Below are positions 7,348-14,749 of a stretch of 32,083 nucleotides of DNA, piece after piece. The position numbers and the translations under genes are program-made. The stretch lies in contig CAYMEK010000052.1 of NCBI GenBank assembly GCA_964389305.1, positions 1 to 32,083 of the forward strand, written 5' to 3'. The notes below the pieces were generated by a model that made no database searches, was not told where the DNA came from, and was given only the letters and a program-made list of their open reading frames with translations. The DNA comes from CAYMEK01 sp964389305 (lineage in GTDB: Bacteria; Spirochaetota; Spirochaetia; SZUA-6; DRHE01). Positions within the stretch are counted from its first letter, which is position 1. Each line of letters begins with the position of its first letter.

Positions 7348-7794
7348 TTGAAGAAGAATAGCTTCCTGGTCGTATCGGGACCCAACTTGAATCTCCTGGG
7401 AACGCGCAAGACGTCGATTTACGGTGAAGGTTCGCTTCAGGACATCCATCGCGGACTCCAGCTCCGCGCCCGGGAGCTGAACGTAACCGTGGAATGCAGG
7501 CAGTTCAACAGCGAGGGGCAGATTATCGACTGCCTGCAGGAGGCGCCGGGGCGCTTCGATGGAGTGATCATCAATGCCGGCGCTCTGGCCCACTACAGCT
7601 ACGCGCTGCGCAGCGCCATAGGGGCCATGCTCCTGCCCTGCGTGGAGGTGTTCATCTCCAACGTGCACGCCCGGGAGGAGTTCAGGCACAAATCGGTGAT
7701 CGCTCCGGTATGCGTAGGGGTGATCGGCGGTTTCGGCAAGAAGAGCTACCTCCTGGCTTTGGACGCGCTGGCCAACCTGACCGGCGGCCGGTAG
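7348..7794 (+). CDS. Divergent type II 3-dehydroquinate dehydratase paralogue, active site altered
   Basis: This 148-residue protein is clearly homologous to the gene just upstream (SGPNLNLLGTR, FNSEG, INAGA, ISNVHAREEFRHKSVIAPVCVG), with numbering shifted by one. Asn13, Arg20, Tyr25, Asn76, His82, Glu100, Arg109 and Arg113 are kept. The position of the catalytic His101 is Phe102 (VEVFISN), Asp88 is Ser89 (LRSA), and the Tyr-Thr before His81 is Leu-Ala (GALAHYS). Loss of His101, the usual general acid, argues against normal dehydratase activity. It starts with TTG behind an agggag site. It may have a new substrate, be a structural partner of the intact copy (the family forms dodecamers), or be a ligand-binding protein. 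Confidence 0.85.
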   Translation: MKKNSFLVVSGPNLNLLGTRKTSIYGEGSLQDIHRGLQLRARELNVTVECRQFNSEGQIIDCLQEAPGRFDGVIINAGALAHYSYALRSAIGAMLLPCVEVFISNVHAREEFRHKSVIAPVCVGVIGGFGKKSYLLALDALANLTGGR

Positions 7795-7809
7795 GGGGGA
7801 AGCAGGGGT

Positions 7810-8583
7810 ATGGATATGAAGTGGGGCAAGATGGTGGCGGACCTGTCGGAGGTACAGCGGGCCGCCTCCGACGGGTTCGACTTCGTGCAGCCGGTCAGGG
7901 AGCTTGCCGCCGGTTTGGGGGATGAGCAGGCTGCTGGCCGGAAAGCGCGCGGCCTGGACAGCGGCCTGCCCATCGAGGTATGTGCGCTACCCCTTCCCGC
8001 GGAGGTGCGGGTGACGCAGAAGGGATTCAACCTCTACGTCTGGATAGAGTACTTGAAGAGCGCGCTGGAGCTCCTGGCCGAGCTGGGCTGCCGGAAGCTG
8101 ATCTGGAGCGACGGCCGGGCGCGGGTGCTTCCCGTAGAAGGAGAGATCGGCGCCTTGAAGGAGCAGGCGCTGCAGTTCCTGTACCTGCTCTGCGAGGCGG
8201 CCGCGAACGTCGGCATGAGCGTTCTAGTCGAACCGCTCGGTCCCCGCCGCACCAATTTCCTGAACAGCATGAAAGAAGTGAGCGATTTTCTCCCCCGCGT
8301 GGGGAAGGAAAACCTGTCGTCTCTGATAAGTCTGCGGGACATCGAGCCGATCGGTTTGTCTCTGCCGGATCTAGCCACCTACCGGAAGCTCATCGATCAC
8401 GTGCACATGGACAATCCGCTCGCTTGCGGCGCAGCGTGTATTAGCCCGCGTCCGAACGACGGCTGCGAGTACCGTCCGTTTGTCCAGGCGTTGAAGGAGA
8501 TGGGCTATTCGGCCCTCATTAGCCTGCCGGGGGATGCCGACGCCGGCGCGCTGGCGTATTGCCGGGCGCTGTGGAACGGATGA
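7810..8583 (+). CDS. Sugar phosphate isomerase/epimerase-like TIM-barrel protein
   Basis: This 257-residue cytoplasmic protein resembles the xylose isomerase-like TIM-barrel family. Recognisable parts are LLAELGCRKLIW, the beta-strand SVLVEPLG whose Glu is the first metal ligand in the family, and DHVHMDNP whose His is the third. The last ligand normally sits in a segment like (V/I)S(I/L)E near the end; here that segment reads ALISLPGD, so the Glu seems absent, and the Asp-containing strand is also unclear. It may be a highly divergent epimerase, ring-opening enzyme or dehydratase. It begins 15 bases after the second DHQase and is the last gene of the operon. In the Thermotoga inositol cluster a TIM-barrel epimerase (IolO) ends the pathway, which is a suggestive parallel and no more. 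Confidence 0.75.
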   Translation: MDMKWGKMVADLSEVQRAASDGFDFVQPVRELAAGLGDEQAAGRKARGLDSGLPIEVCALPLPAEVRVTQKGFNLYVWIEYLKSALELLAELGCRKLIWSDGRARVLPVEGEIGALKEQALQFLYLLCEAAANVGMSVLVEPLGPRRTNFLNSMKEVSDFLPRVGKENLSSLISLRDIEPIGLSLPDLATYRKLIDHVHMDNPLACGAACISPRPNDGCEYRPFVQALKEMGYSALISLPGDADAGALAYCRALWNG

Positions 8584-8656
8584 CCCTGCTTCCCGTTGTG
8601 ACCGATGCAAGCACTGCCAGCCTAATACCAGGAGATGGCGCTCCTAACCAACGATA

Positions 8657-9949
8657 ATGATGGATACATTCAGCATTCTGGCCGTTATCGTTACCCTGGC
8701 GGCGCTGTTCAGCTATCTGAATCACCGCCATTTCCGGCTTCCTCCAACCGCTGCCCTGATGATCATGTCCCTCGTACTTTCGCTGGCCTTGATTCTGCTG
8801 GCCCGGGTCAGTCCTTGGGCCAATGTGGTGGACAAGGAGGTCCGGGGCTGGCTGGAAAAGCTGCGTTTTTCCAGGACGCTTTTGGGGGGAATGCTTGGTT
8901 TTCTCCTGTTTGCCGGCGCCTTGAGGATAAACCTGGAGGCGCTCGTCGACCATTGGCTGCCGATCGCCCTGCTGGCCGTGGCCGCAACGGTGTTATCAAC
9001 GATTCTGGTGGGCGCGACGAGCTGGCTGCTTTTCCGATTCTTGGCAGTTTCCATGTCTCTTTCCTACTGTCTGGTCTTCGGCTCCCTCATCTCTCCCACC
9101 GATCCCATAGCCGTACTCAATCTTTTTAAAGTGAGACACGTCCCCCGAAGCCTCGAGGCCACCATGGCAGGGGAATCTTTGTTCAATGACGGCATTGCCG
9201 TTGTTCTGTTTACCGTGCTCCTCGAGGTGGCCCGGATTGGGGATTCGGGAAAGACAGTTTCCATCGCCCAGATTCTCCTGTTGTTTGCCAGAGAATCCGC
9301 AGGAGGGATCGCCCTGGGTCTGGTGCTGGCATTGATCGTTTTCCAGCTATTGAAGAGGGTAGACAACTACTCCCTTGAGATCCTGATGACCGTAGCCACG
9401 GTCATGGGAGGGTATGCCTTGGCCGAAGCGCTCGGCACCTCGGGCCCCCTGTCCATGGTTGCAGCGGGAATCCTGCTCGGCAACCAGGGAAAGTCCTATG
9501 CCATGTCGGAAACCAGCAGGAAAAATCTGGAGATTTTCTGGGAATTGGTGGACGAGTTCCTCAACGCGGTCCTCTTCGTCCTGATCGGTCTGGAAGCCCT
9601 GCTGATCAGCCTGAAGCTGAATATTATCACTGCCGGGCTGATTCTCATACCCGTAATTCTGCTGGTGCGCCTGGTCACCGCCGGGCTCCCGACCCGGTTG
9701 TTGGGAAGCCGCTACCGGCTGCCCTTCGGCAGCGGCCTGTTCGTCACCTGGGGCGGGCTGCGGGGAGGTATCTCGATCGCCCTGGCTCTGTCGCTGCCTG
9801 CCGGTCCGCAGCGACCGGTAATCGTGAAGATTACCTACCTGGTCGTGGTATTCACGATTGTAGTGCAGGGGTTGAGCGCCGGTGTCATGCTGCGGCTGCT
9901 CGGGATCGAGCAGCTGGACGAAGATCCGGACGACCGCGGCTCGTTGTGA
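8657..9949 (+). CDS. Sodium/proton antiporter, CPA1 (NhaP-like) family
   Basis: This 430-residue integral membrane protein has about 12 hydrophobic segments. The CPA1 core motifs are SPTDPIAVLNLFK, with the helix-breaking Asp, and GESLFNDGIAVVLF, with the ion-binding Asp after Asn. Further on, TWGGLRGGISIALALSLP is the conserved Arg-rich Gly segment of the family. It exchanges cytoplasmic Na+ (or K+) for external H+ or the reverse, for pH and salt control. It is on the same strand as the upstream operon, 73 bases away, so could be read through. It converges on the GH15 gene with only 13 bases between them. A Na+ cycle fits the Na+-driven TRAP importer upstream. Confidence 0.93.
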   Translation: MMDTFSILAVIVTLAALFSYLNHRHFRLPPTAALMIMSLVLSLALILLARVSPWANVVDKEVRGWLEKLRFSRTLLGGMLGFLLFAGALRINLEALVDHWLPIALLAVAATVLSTILVGATSWLLFRFLAVSMSLSYCLVFGSLISPTDPIAVLNLFKVRHVPRSLEATMAGESLFNDGIAVVLFTVLLEVARIGDSGKTVSIAQILLLFARESAGGIALGLVLALIVFQLLKRVDNYSLEILMTVATVMGGYALAEALGTSGPLSMVAAGILLGNQGKSYAMSETSRKNLEIFWELVDEFLNAVLFVLIGLEALLISLKLNIITAGLILIPVILLVRLVTAGLPTRLLGSRYRLPFGSGLFVTWGGLRGGISIALALSLPAGPQRPVIVKITYLVVVFTIVVQGLSAGVMLRLLGIEQLDEDPDDRGSL

Positions 9950-9962
9950 TACAGCCCCCGGT

Positions 9963-11939
9963 CTAGGACTGATCCGTCCCTCCCGAGGCCGCCGACTTGC
10001 CACGGGCCGTGCGTTCGTATTCGGTCTCCGGCACCTTCTCCGCACCATGCCTGGCGGACTTGGCCAGGTTCACGGCCGAGTTGATCAAGGCCATGTGTGT
10101 GAAGCCTTGAGGAAAATTACCCAGAAGCTCGCCGGTCGTTGGGTCTATTTCTTCGGAAAACAGCCCCAGGTCGCTGCCGAAGCTCAAGACGTGCTCGAAC
10201 AGCTCGCGGGCTTCGTCCAGCCGGCCGCCGAGGGCCAGAACATCCACCAGCCAAAAGGTGCACAGGGCGAAGGTAACCTCGCTTCCCCGAAGACCGTCCT
10301 CGCTTCGGTAGCGGTATACCAGGCCGTTCGAGCTGAGATCGGAGGTAATTCTGCCGATCGTGGACTGAATTCTGTCATCGGTGGGAGACAGCAGTCCCAC
10401 CCTGGGAATCGCCAGGACGCTCGCGTCCAGCTCGGAACCGTCGAGAGTCTGGACGAAGGCTCCCAGCTCTTTATTCCAGCCGCGGCTGAGGATGACCTTC
10501 CTGATCCGGTCGCGGAGCTTGCTCCAATGCTGCAGAGACGCTTCCAGTGAATACTCACGGGCCAGGCGGATTCCTCTGTCCAGGGCGGCCCAGCACATGA
10601 CTTTGGAGTAGAGGCTTTGCTGCCTCCCGCCGCGGACTTCCCAGATACCGTTGTCCGGCTCTTCCCAGTGCCCGGCTGCTCTATCGACCAGGCTCGCCAG
10701 CAGCGGCCAATCTTCCTGTAGCTGTCGCTGGGTCGATTGTCGCAGCTCGCCGCTGCCTTCGCCGATCCCGGTCTTGAAGTACAGATGGGCTGCGGTCATG
10801 ATCTCGCCGTAGATATCGAGCTGTAGCTGCTTGGCCGCGGCGTTGCCGATACGTACCGGTTTCGAACGCCGGTAGCCTGCGAGCTGGTCGAGCACCGTTT
10901 CCCCGATCTCCCACCCCCCGTCAATGCGATACAAGACTTGCAGCGCCGGGTTGGGATCCTTCTGATGGGTTTCCTGCAGCCATTCGAAGAAATCCGCCGC
11001 CTCGTGTTCGTAGCCGATGCTCGTCAGAGCGTAGAGGATGAGGGCGGCGTCCCTGAGCCAGGTATAGCGGTAGTCCCAGTTGCGTTCTCCCCCGAGCTGC
11101 TCCGGCAGGGAGGTGGTGGGCGCCGCCACTACGGCGCCGGTGGGCTCGAAGGTGAGCATCTTCAGCACCAGGGCGCTGCGCAAGACCGAATTCCGATAGG
11201 GCCCCCGGTAAGCGCAGTCGAAAGCCCAACTTTCCCAGTATTCCCGGGTGTCCTGTAGCTGCTGCCGGCAGGATTCGGGATCTAATGCTTCGAGGACCGG
11301 GTCTTGGTCCTCCGCCTCGTTCAGAACCAGCCAGTAGCTCTGTCCCGCCGCGGCCGTAAGAGCGGCCCGCAAGCCTCCATGAGGCCGGGGGCGAAACTCG
11401 ACAGCGGCCGAGCAGGAGAGGCAAAGATTTTTATCACCGCTGCGGGCGAGGGCCGCGAAATTGGAAACCCGCTCGAGCGATGTCCTGCTGCGGGCGTAGT
11501 CGAAAGTGGGATGAAAATCGATGTTGAGATCCACCTTCCCTTCCAGGCCTTCGACAAGCCGGATGATTCTTCTGGAGGTGCCCACGTCGTAACCCCTTCG
11601 GATCAGGGTTCGCCGGTGTATGGGCATGAAGTCGGTCACACGTACGCTGCCGCTCCGCGCTGCGAACCTGCTTTCCAGGACATTTGTGAAACCGAGGTAG
11701 GACTGCCGGGCCGTAAAGCTTTCTTGCGGCGCGATGCGGAAGTAGCCGCCTTTTTCCGCATCCAGGAGACGGCAGAAAACGGCGGGCGCATCGAAGCGGC
11801 CCGGACAGTACCAGTCCAGGGAACCGTCCCTGGCGATGAGAGCAACGGTATGACAGTCTCCGATTACGCCGTAGTCGGCCAGCGGGTGGTAGTCCAGACG
11901 TCGTCCGTATCGCCGAGGCACGGGCTGCCCCTTCTCCAT
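9963..11939 (-). CDS. Glycoside hydrolase family 15 protein (glucoamylase/trehalase-like)
   Basis: This 658-residue protein starts with the small N-terminal domain typical of bacterial GH15 trehalases and glucoamylases (PLADYGVIGDCHTVALI, then ARDGSLDWYC). The (alpha/alpha)6 catalytic domain follows. NWDYRYTWLRDA is the substrate-binding signature. Glu434 in NGIWEVRG fits the catalytic acid and Glu596/597 in LFSEEIDP fit the catalytic base region. It removes glucose from alpha-glucosides such as trehalose or maltodextrin. No signal peptide is seen, so it acts in the cytoplasm. The gene starts 12 bases after the sugar porter gene, so imported sugar is probably its substrate. Trehalase versus glucoamylase cannot be settled by eye. 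Confidence 0.9.
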   Translation of the reverse strand: MEKGQPVPRRYGRRLDYHPLADYGVIGDCHTVALIARDGSLDWYCPGRFDAPAVFCRLLDAEKGGYFRIAPQESFTARQSYLGFTNVLESRFAARSGSVRVTDFMPIHRRTLIRRGYDVGTSRRIIRLVEGLEGKVDLNIDFHPTFDYARSRTSLERVSNFAALARSGDKNLCLSCSAAVEFRPRPHGGLRAALTAAAGQSYWLVLNEAEDQDPVLEALDPESCRQQLQDTREYWESWAFDCAYRGPYRNSVLRSALVLKMLTFEPTGAVVAAPTTSLPEQLGGERNWDYRYTWLRDAALILYALTSIGYEHEAADFFEWLQETHQKDPNPALQVLYRIDGGWEIGETVLDQLAGYRRSKPVRIGNAAAKQLQLDIYGEIMTAAHLYFKTGIGEGSGELRQSTQRQLQEDWPLLASLVDRAAGHWEEPDNGIWEVRGGRQQSLYSKVMCWAALDRGIRLAREYSLEASLQHWSKLRDRIRKVILSRGWNKELGAFVQTLDGSELDASVLAIPRVGLLSPTDDRIQSTIGRITSDLSSNGLVYRYRSEDGLRGSEVTFALCTFWLVDVLALGGRLDEARELFEHVLSFGSDLGLFSEEIDPTTGELLGNFPQGFTHMALINSAVNLAKSARHGAEKVPETEYERTARGKSAASGGTDQS

Positions 11940-11951
11940 CCTGATCCGCCT

Positions 11952-13325
11952 CTACCCCGCCATCTCGCGGGGGTGTCTGCCCGCATGCCAGTGAGCCTCG
12001 ATCTCTTCCAGGGTTTTCCCCTTGGTTTCCGGTACGAGGAAATAGAAGAAAAGCCAGGCGGCGATCCCGATCGCCGAATAGATCCAGAAGGTTCCCGGGC
12101 GGCCGATTGCCCCGACCAGGGTCAGGAAGGTCACGGCCACGGCCAGGTTCATTCCCCAGTTGACCACGGTGGCGATGCTCATGGCCGCACCCCTGACCCG
12201 CAGGGGATAGATTTCGGAGATCATCAGCCAGAAAACGGGACCCAATCCGATCGCAAAGGAACCCACGTATATCGCCAGGCTGGCCACCGCAATGTAGCCG
12301 ATGAAGCGGGCCAGCTGGTGTAGCTGGAAGGCCAGGCCCAGGATGACCAATCCGACGATCTGTCCGGCCACCCCGCCGAGAAGCAGGGGCCTTCGGCCCA
12401 CCCGGTCCAGCAGACGAATGGCCAGGAGTGTAAAACCGACATTGACCAGCCCCACCGCCACCGTGGCCAGGATCGAGAAACCTGCCGTTTTAAAACCGGC
12501 GAACTCGAATATGGTCGGGGCGTAATAGATGACGGTGTTGATTCCGGTAAGCTGCTGGAAGACGGCCAGCCCTATTCCGACGAATAGGGCCATGCGCAGC
12601 ATGGGATGGGCCAACAGAGCGCCTGCTCCTTTTTGTTTCTCCAGACTTCTCTCGATATCCTCCACCTCCCCTGCGATCTCGGAGGTTTGCCGGATGCGTC
12701 CCAGGACCTTCCTGGCTCTCCCTGTCTGTCCCTGGGCTATCAGCCATCGTGGGCTGGAGGGCAGGCGCCACATGGCCAGGCCGAGAATGATGGAGGGAAG
12801 GGCGGCCAGACCGAGCATCGGTCGCCAGGCCTTGATTCCGGAGAAGGCGTAATCCACCAGGTAGGAGACTACGATTCCAATGGTTATGGCCAACTGATTG
12901 ACCGAGACCAGCGAGCCCCGCACCCGCGCCGGAGCGATCTCCGAAATGTACATCGGCGCGATGAAGGAAGCGATGCCTATGGCGATGCCCACGACGATCC
13001 GTCCAACGATGAGTATAGACACCAGAGGTGTGAAAGCGGTGCCGAGCGCGCCGATCGAGAAGATGATCGCGCTCACAATGATCATTTTCCGGCGGCCGAA
13101 CCTGTCCGCGAGTCTGCCGCCCGCAAAGGCTCCGATCACCGCTCCGCCCAGGACCGCGCTGATCACGATCTCCTGGAGCTGGGCAGAGAGGGCAAAGCTC
13201 TGTTTGATGAACAGGATCGCTCCCGAAATCACACCGGTGTCGTATCCGAACAGCAAGCCCCCGAGAGCGGCTACGGCCACCACGACACGGGTGAATCGTT
13301 CTTGGCGGTTGTGACGGTCCTGCAT
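11952..13325 (-). CDS. Sugar porter family MFS transporter
   Basis: This 457-residue, 12-helix major facilitator has the sugar porter signatures: FGYDTGVISGAILFI in helix 1, DRFGRRK and DRVGRRP loops, a PSSPRWL variant of PESPRWL after helix 6, QQLTGINTVIYYAP in helix 7 and PETKGKTLEEIE at the C-terminus. It should import a hexose or glucoside, usually with protons. I chose the ATG at 13325 because an aaaggag site precedes it; an upstream in-frame GTG at 13343 would place this ribosome site inside the gene. That site overlaps the stop codon of the patatin gene, so translation of the two is probably coupled. GH15 lies 12 bases downstream. Confidence 0.94.
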   Translation of the reverse strand: MQDRHNRQERFTRVVVAVAALGGLLFGYDTGVISGAILFIKQSFALSAQLQEIVISAVLGGAVIGAFAGGRLADRFGRRKMIIVSAIIFSIGALGTAFTPLVSILIVGRIVVGIAIGIASFIAPMYISEIAPARVRGSLVSVNQLAITIGIVVSYLVDYAFSGIKAWRPMLGLAALPSIILGLAMWRLPSSPRWLIAQGQTGRARKVLGRIRQTSEIAGEVEDIERSLEKQKGAGALLAHPMLRMALFVGIGLAVFQQLTGINTVIYYAPTIFEFAGFKTAGFSILATVAVGLVNVGFTLLAIRLLDRVGRRPLLLGGVAGQIVGLVILGLAFQLHQLARFIGYIAVASLAIYVGSFAIGLGPVFWLMISEIYPLRVRGAAMSIATVVNWGMNLAVAVTFLTLVGAIGRPGTFWIYSAIGIAAWLFFYFLVPETKGKTLEEIEAHWHAGRHPREMAG

Positions 13326-13339
13326 GGGGTTTACTCCTT

Positions 13340-14353
13340 TCACAGCTTCCGGCAGATTCGATCCAGGATTTCCCTGTTGCCGTCGATGATCGTCCTGGCA
13401 GCCCGCTGAAGAGCGCGCAGATTCTCTGGCCTGGCGTCGTCCATCTGAATGTGTTCTTCACCAAGATTCCCGTTGATCCGGAAATACTCCACGCCCGGCA
13501 ATTTGCGCAGTTGATGATCCACGCATTCACTCTGTCCTGTGGACATCGCGCTGGAAAGTGGCGCCCCCCGGGTCGGATTCACCCACTCCAGGTACCCCCA
13601 GCTGTTGATCTCGTTGCAGGGGTAGCGCCTGTTCACGATCCCCGTTCCCAGAGACAGAATGCGGAACCTTCTGGCGCGGCGAAAGGTCTTGCGGGCCTCG
13701 ATATAGGCACACATGGCCGGATTGGCCGCAAAGATCCCGCCGTCCACCAGGCACATCGTGGAGCCTTCTCGATCTATGGGGCGGAGGCGAACCGGCTGGA
13801 AATAGGTGGGTGCGGCGGCGGTGGCCTGGGCAATGTCTTTTAAATAGAAGTTGGGATCGCTCAACCGGCGGTCCTTTCGCTCCGGCCGATGCTTGAAGAG
13901 AAAAACCGTTCCCGTGAACATATCGTAGCTGGTGACCAGCAGATGGCACAGACAGTCCTTCAAGGTAGCCCTACCCAGGAGCTCCTGCAGCAGGTCGTGG
14001 ACCGGAGCGGAGCTGTATTTTTCATGGACCACCTGGCCCAGCCGGCGCAGGCTTCGGAAAGTTGCAAGCGGGAAAATATCCTGTCCCTTTTCCAGATAGA
14101 TACTCAGGATATCGTCGATCGAGAGGGCCGCTTCGGGCAGGAAGCGTTCCGGGTGCTGCGGATCGGCTTTCGGGGCCGAGAGCCCGATCACGATCAGGCC
14201 TCCGGTAGAGGTGCCGGCCATCAGATCGAAGATCTCATGGAAATCTTTGCGGTTGCCCCGTTCGCGGAGGCGGTCGCGGAGATGACGCAGTACCAGGGCG
14301 GGGATCAGGCCCCGGATGCCGCCGCCGTCAATCGAGAGGATCCTGACCGTCAA
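13340..14353 (-). CDS. Patatin-like phospholipase
   Basis: This 337-residue protein has a complete patatin catalytic set: the oxyanion loop DGGGIRG at residues 9-15, the nucleophile Ser49 in GTSTGG, and the catalytic Asp204 in DGGIFAANPA. It is expected to hydrolyse acyl esters of membrane lipids. It has no signal peptide and no extra domain. The start is TTG at 14353 behind gggagag. It heads a three-gene operon with the sugar porter and GH15 hydrolase, an odd pairing for a lipase. The size and motif spacing resemble CBASS effectors such as CapV, but there is no cyclic-nucleotide synthase near it, so a defence role is not supported here. Confidence 0.9.
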   Translation of the reverse strand: MTVRILSIDGGGIRGLIPALVLRHLRDRLRERGNRKDFHEIFDLMAGTSTGGLIVIGLSAPKADPQHPERFLPEAALSIDDILSIYLEKGQDIFPLATFRSLRRLGQVVHEKYSSAPVHDLLQELLGRATLKDCLCHLLVTSYDMFTGTVFLFKHRPERKDRRLSDPNFYLKDIAQATAAAPTYFQPVRLRPIDREGSTMCLVDGGIFAANPAMCAYIEARKTFRRARRFRILSLGTGIVNRRYPCNEINSWGYLEWVNPTRGAPLSSAMSTGQSECVDHQLRKLPGVEYFRINGNLGEEHIQMDDARPENLRALQRAARTIIDGNREILDRICRKL

Positions 14354-14749
14354 GCTCTATCTCTCCCAACTCCAGATTGCTGGATCATTTTTATAGAAGG
14401 TGGGCAAAGGAACGAACAATCTCAATAACCCGTTCGGCATATTTCGGCCAAAAAAAGGTATTAGCGCCCCGGAATTCTAGACTGAAAAACCGTTTAAAAT
14501 AATCTATTCAGATTATCGAACGGAGCATCGAAATTGCCAATACTTGATTCGCATTTCTCGATCCCCCGCACCGTCATTGTTCCCTCTCATGCTGGACAGC
14601 GGGCCGATCACAGTATTACAAAGAATGGGGCGGCTGTGCCGTAGCCTGGTCGAGCTGCCTGCGCGTAGGCTGAGCCCGGGCCCGGCACAGGCGCCGCGGT
14701 TTTGCAGCCGTTTTATCCCCAAGCGTACGGCAAGGGGGTGGGGAGGGAA
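14354..14749. other. Divergent intergenic region of about 400 bases with an AT-rich inverted repeat
   Basis: This is the only gene-free stretch longer than 300 bases. It separates the minus-strand patatin operon from the plus-strand nuclease gene. Besides the candidate patatin promoter, it holds the perfect inverted repeat ATAATCT-ATTC-AGATTAT at 14499-14516, which could be an operator or a small RNA hairpin. The right part (from about 14580) is GC-rich and holds no convincing promoter or small gene; the open frame that runs into the nuclease from 14702 is upstream of its lipoprotein start. Confidence 0.5.
14390..14419 (-). promoter_or_regulatory. Candidate sigma70 promoter of the patatin-sugar porter-GH15 operon
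   Basis: On the minus strand, TTGTTC (14419-14414) and TATAAA (14395-14390) are separated by 18 bases. The -10 box is about 37 bases from the TTG start at 14353, which suits a short leader carrying the gggagag ribosome site. The -35 match is only fair. Confidence 0.4.

Noticed and set aside
1..7794. A creatinine degradation pathway based on creatininase-fold and creatinase-fold (M24) genes
   Set aside because: The M24 protein keeps most metal ligands, unlike creatinase, no sarcosine oxidase or dehydrogenase is seen, and the dehydrogenases and DHQases do not fit that route.
13340..14353. Patatin as a CBASS (CapV-like) defence effector
   Set aside because: The motif spacing is compatible, but no CD-NTase, Cap2/Cap3 or other defence gene lies nearby; its partners are a sugar porter and a GH15 enzyme.
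14354..14749. tRNA, small RNA or small protein gene in the long gap
   Set aside because: No cloverleaf, T-run terminator or ribosome-site-led small frame could be found by eye.
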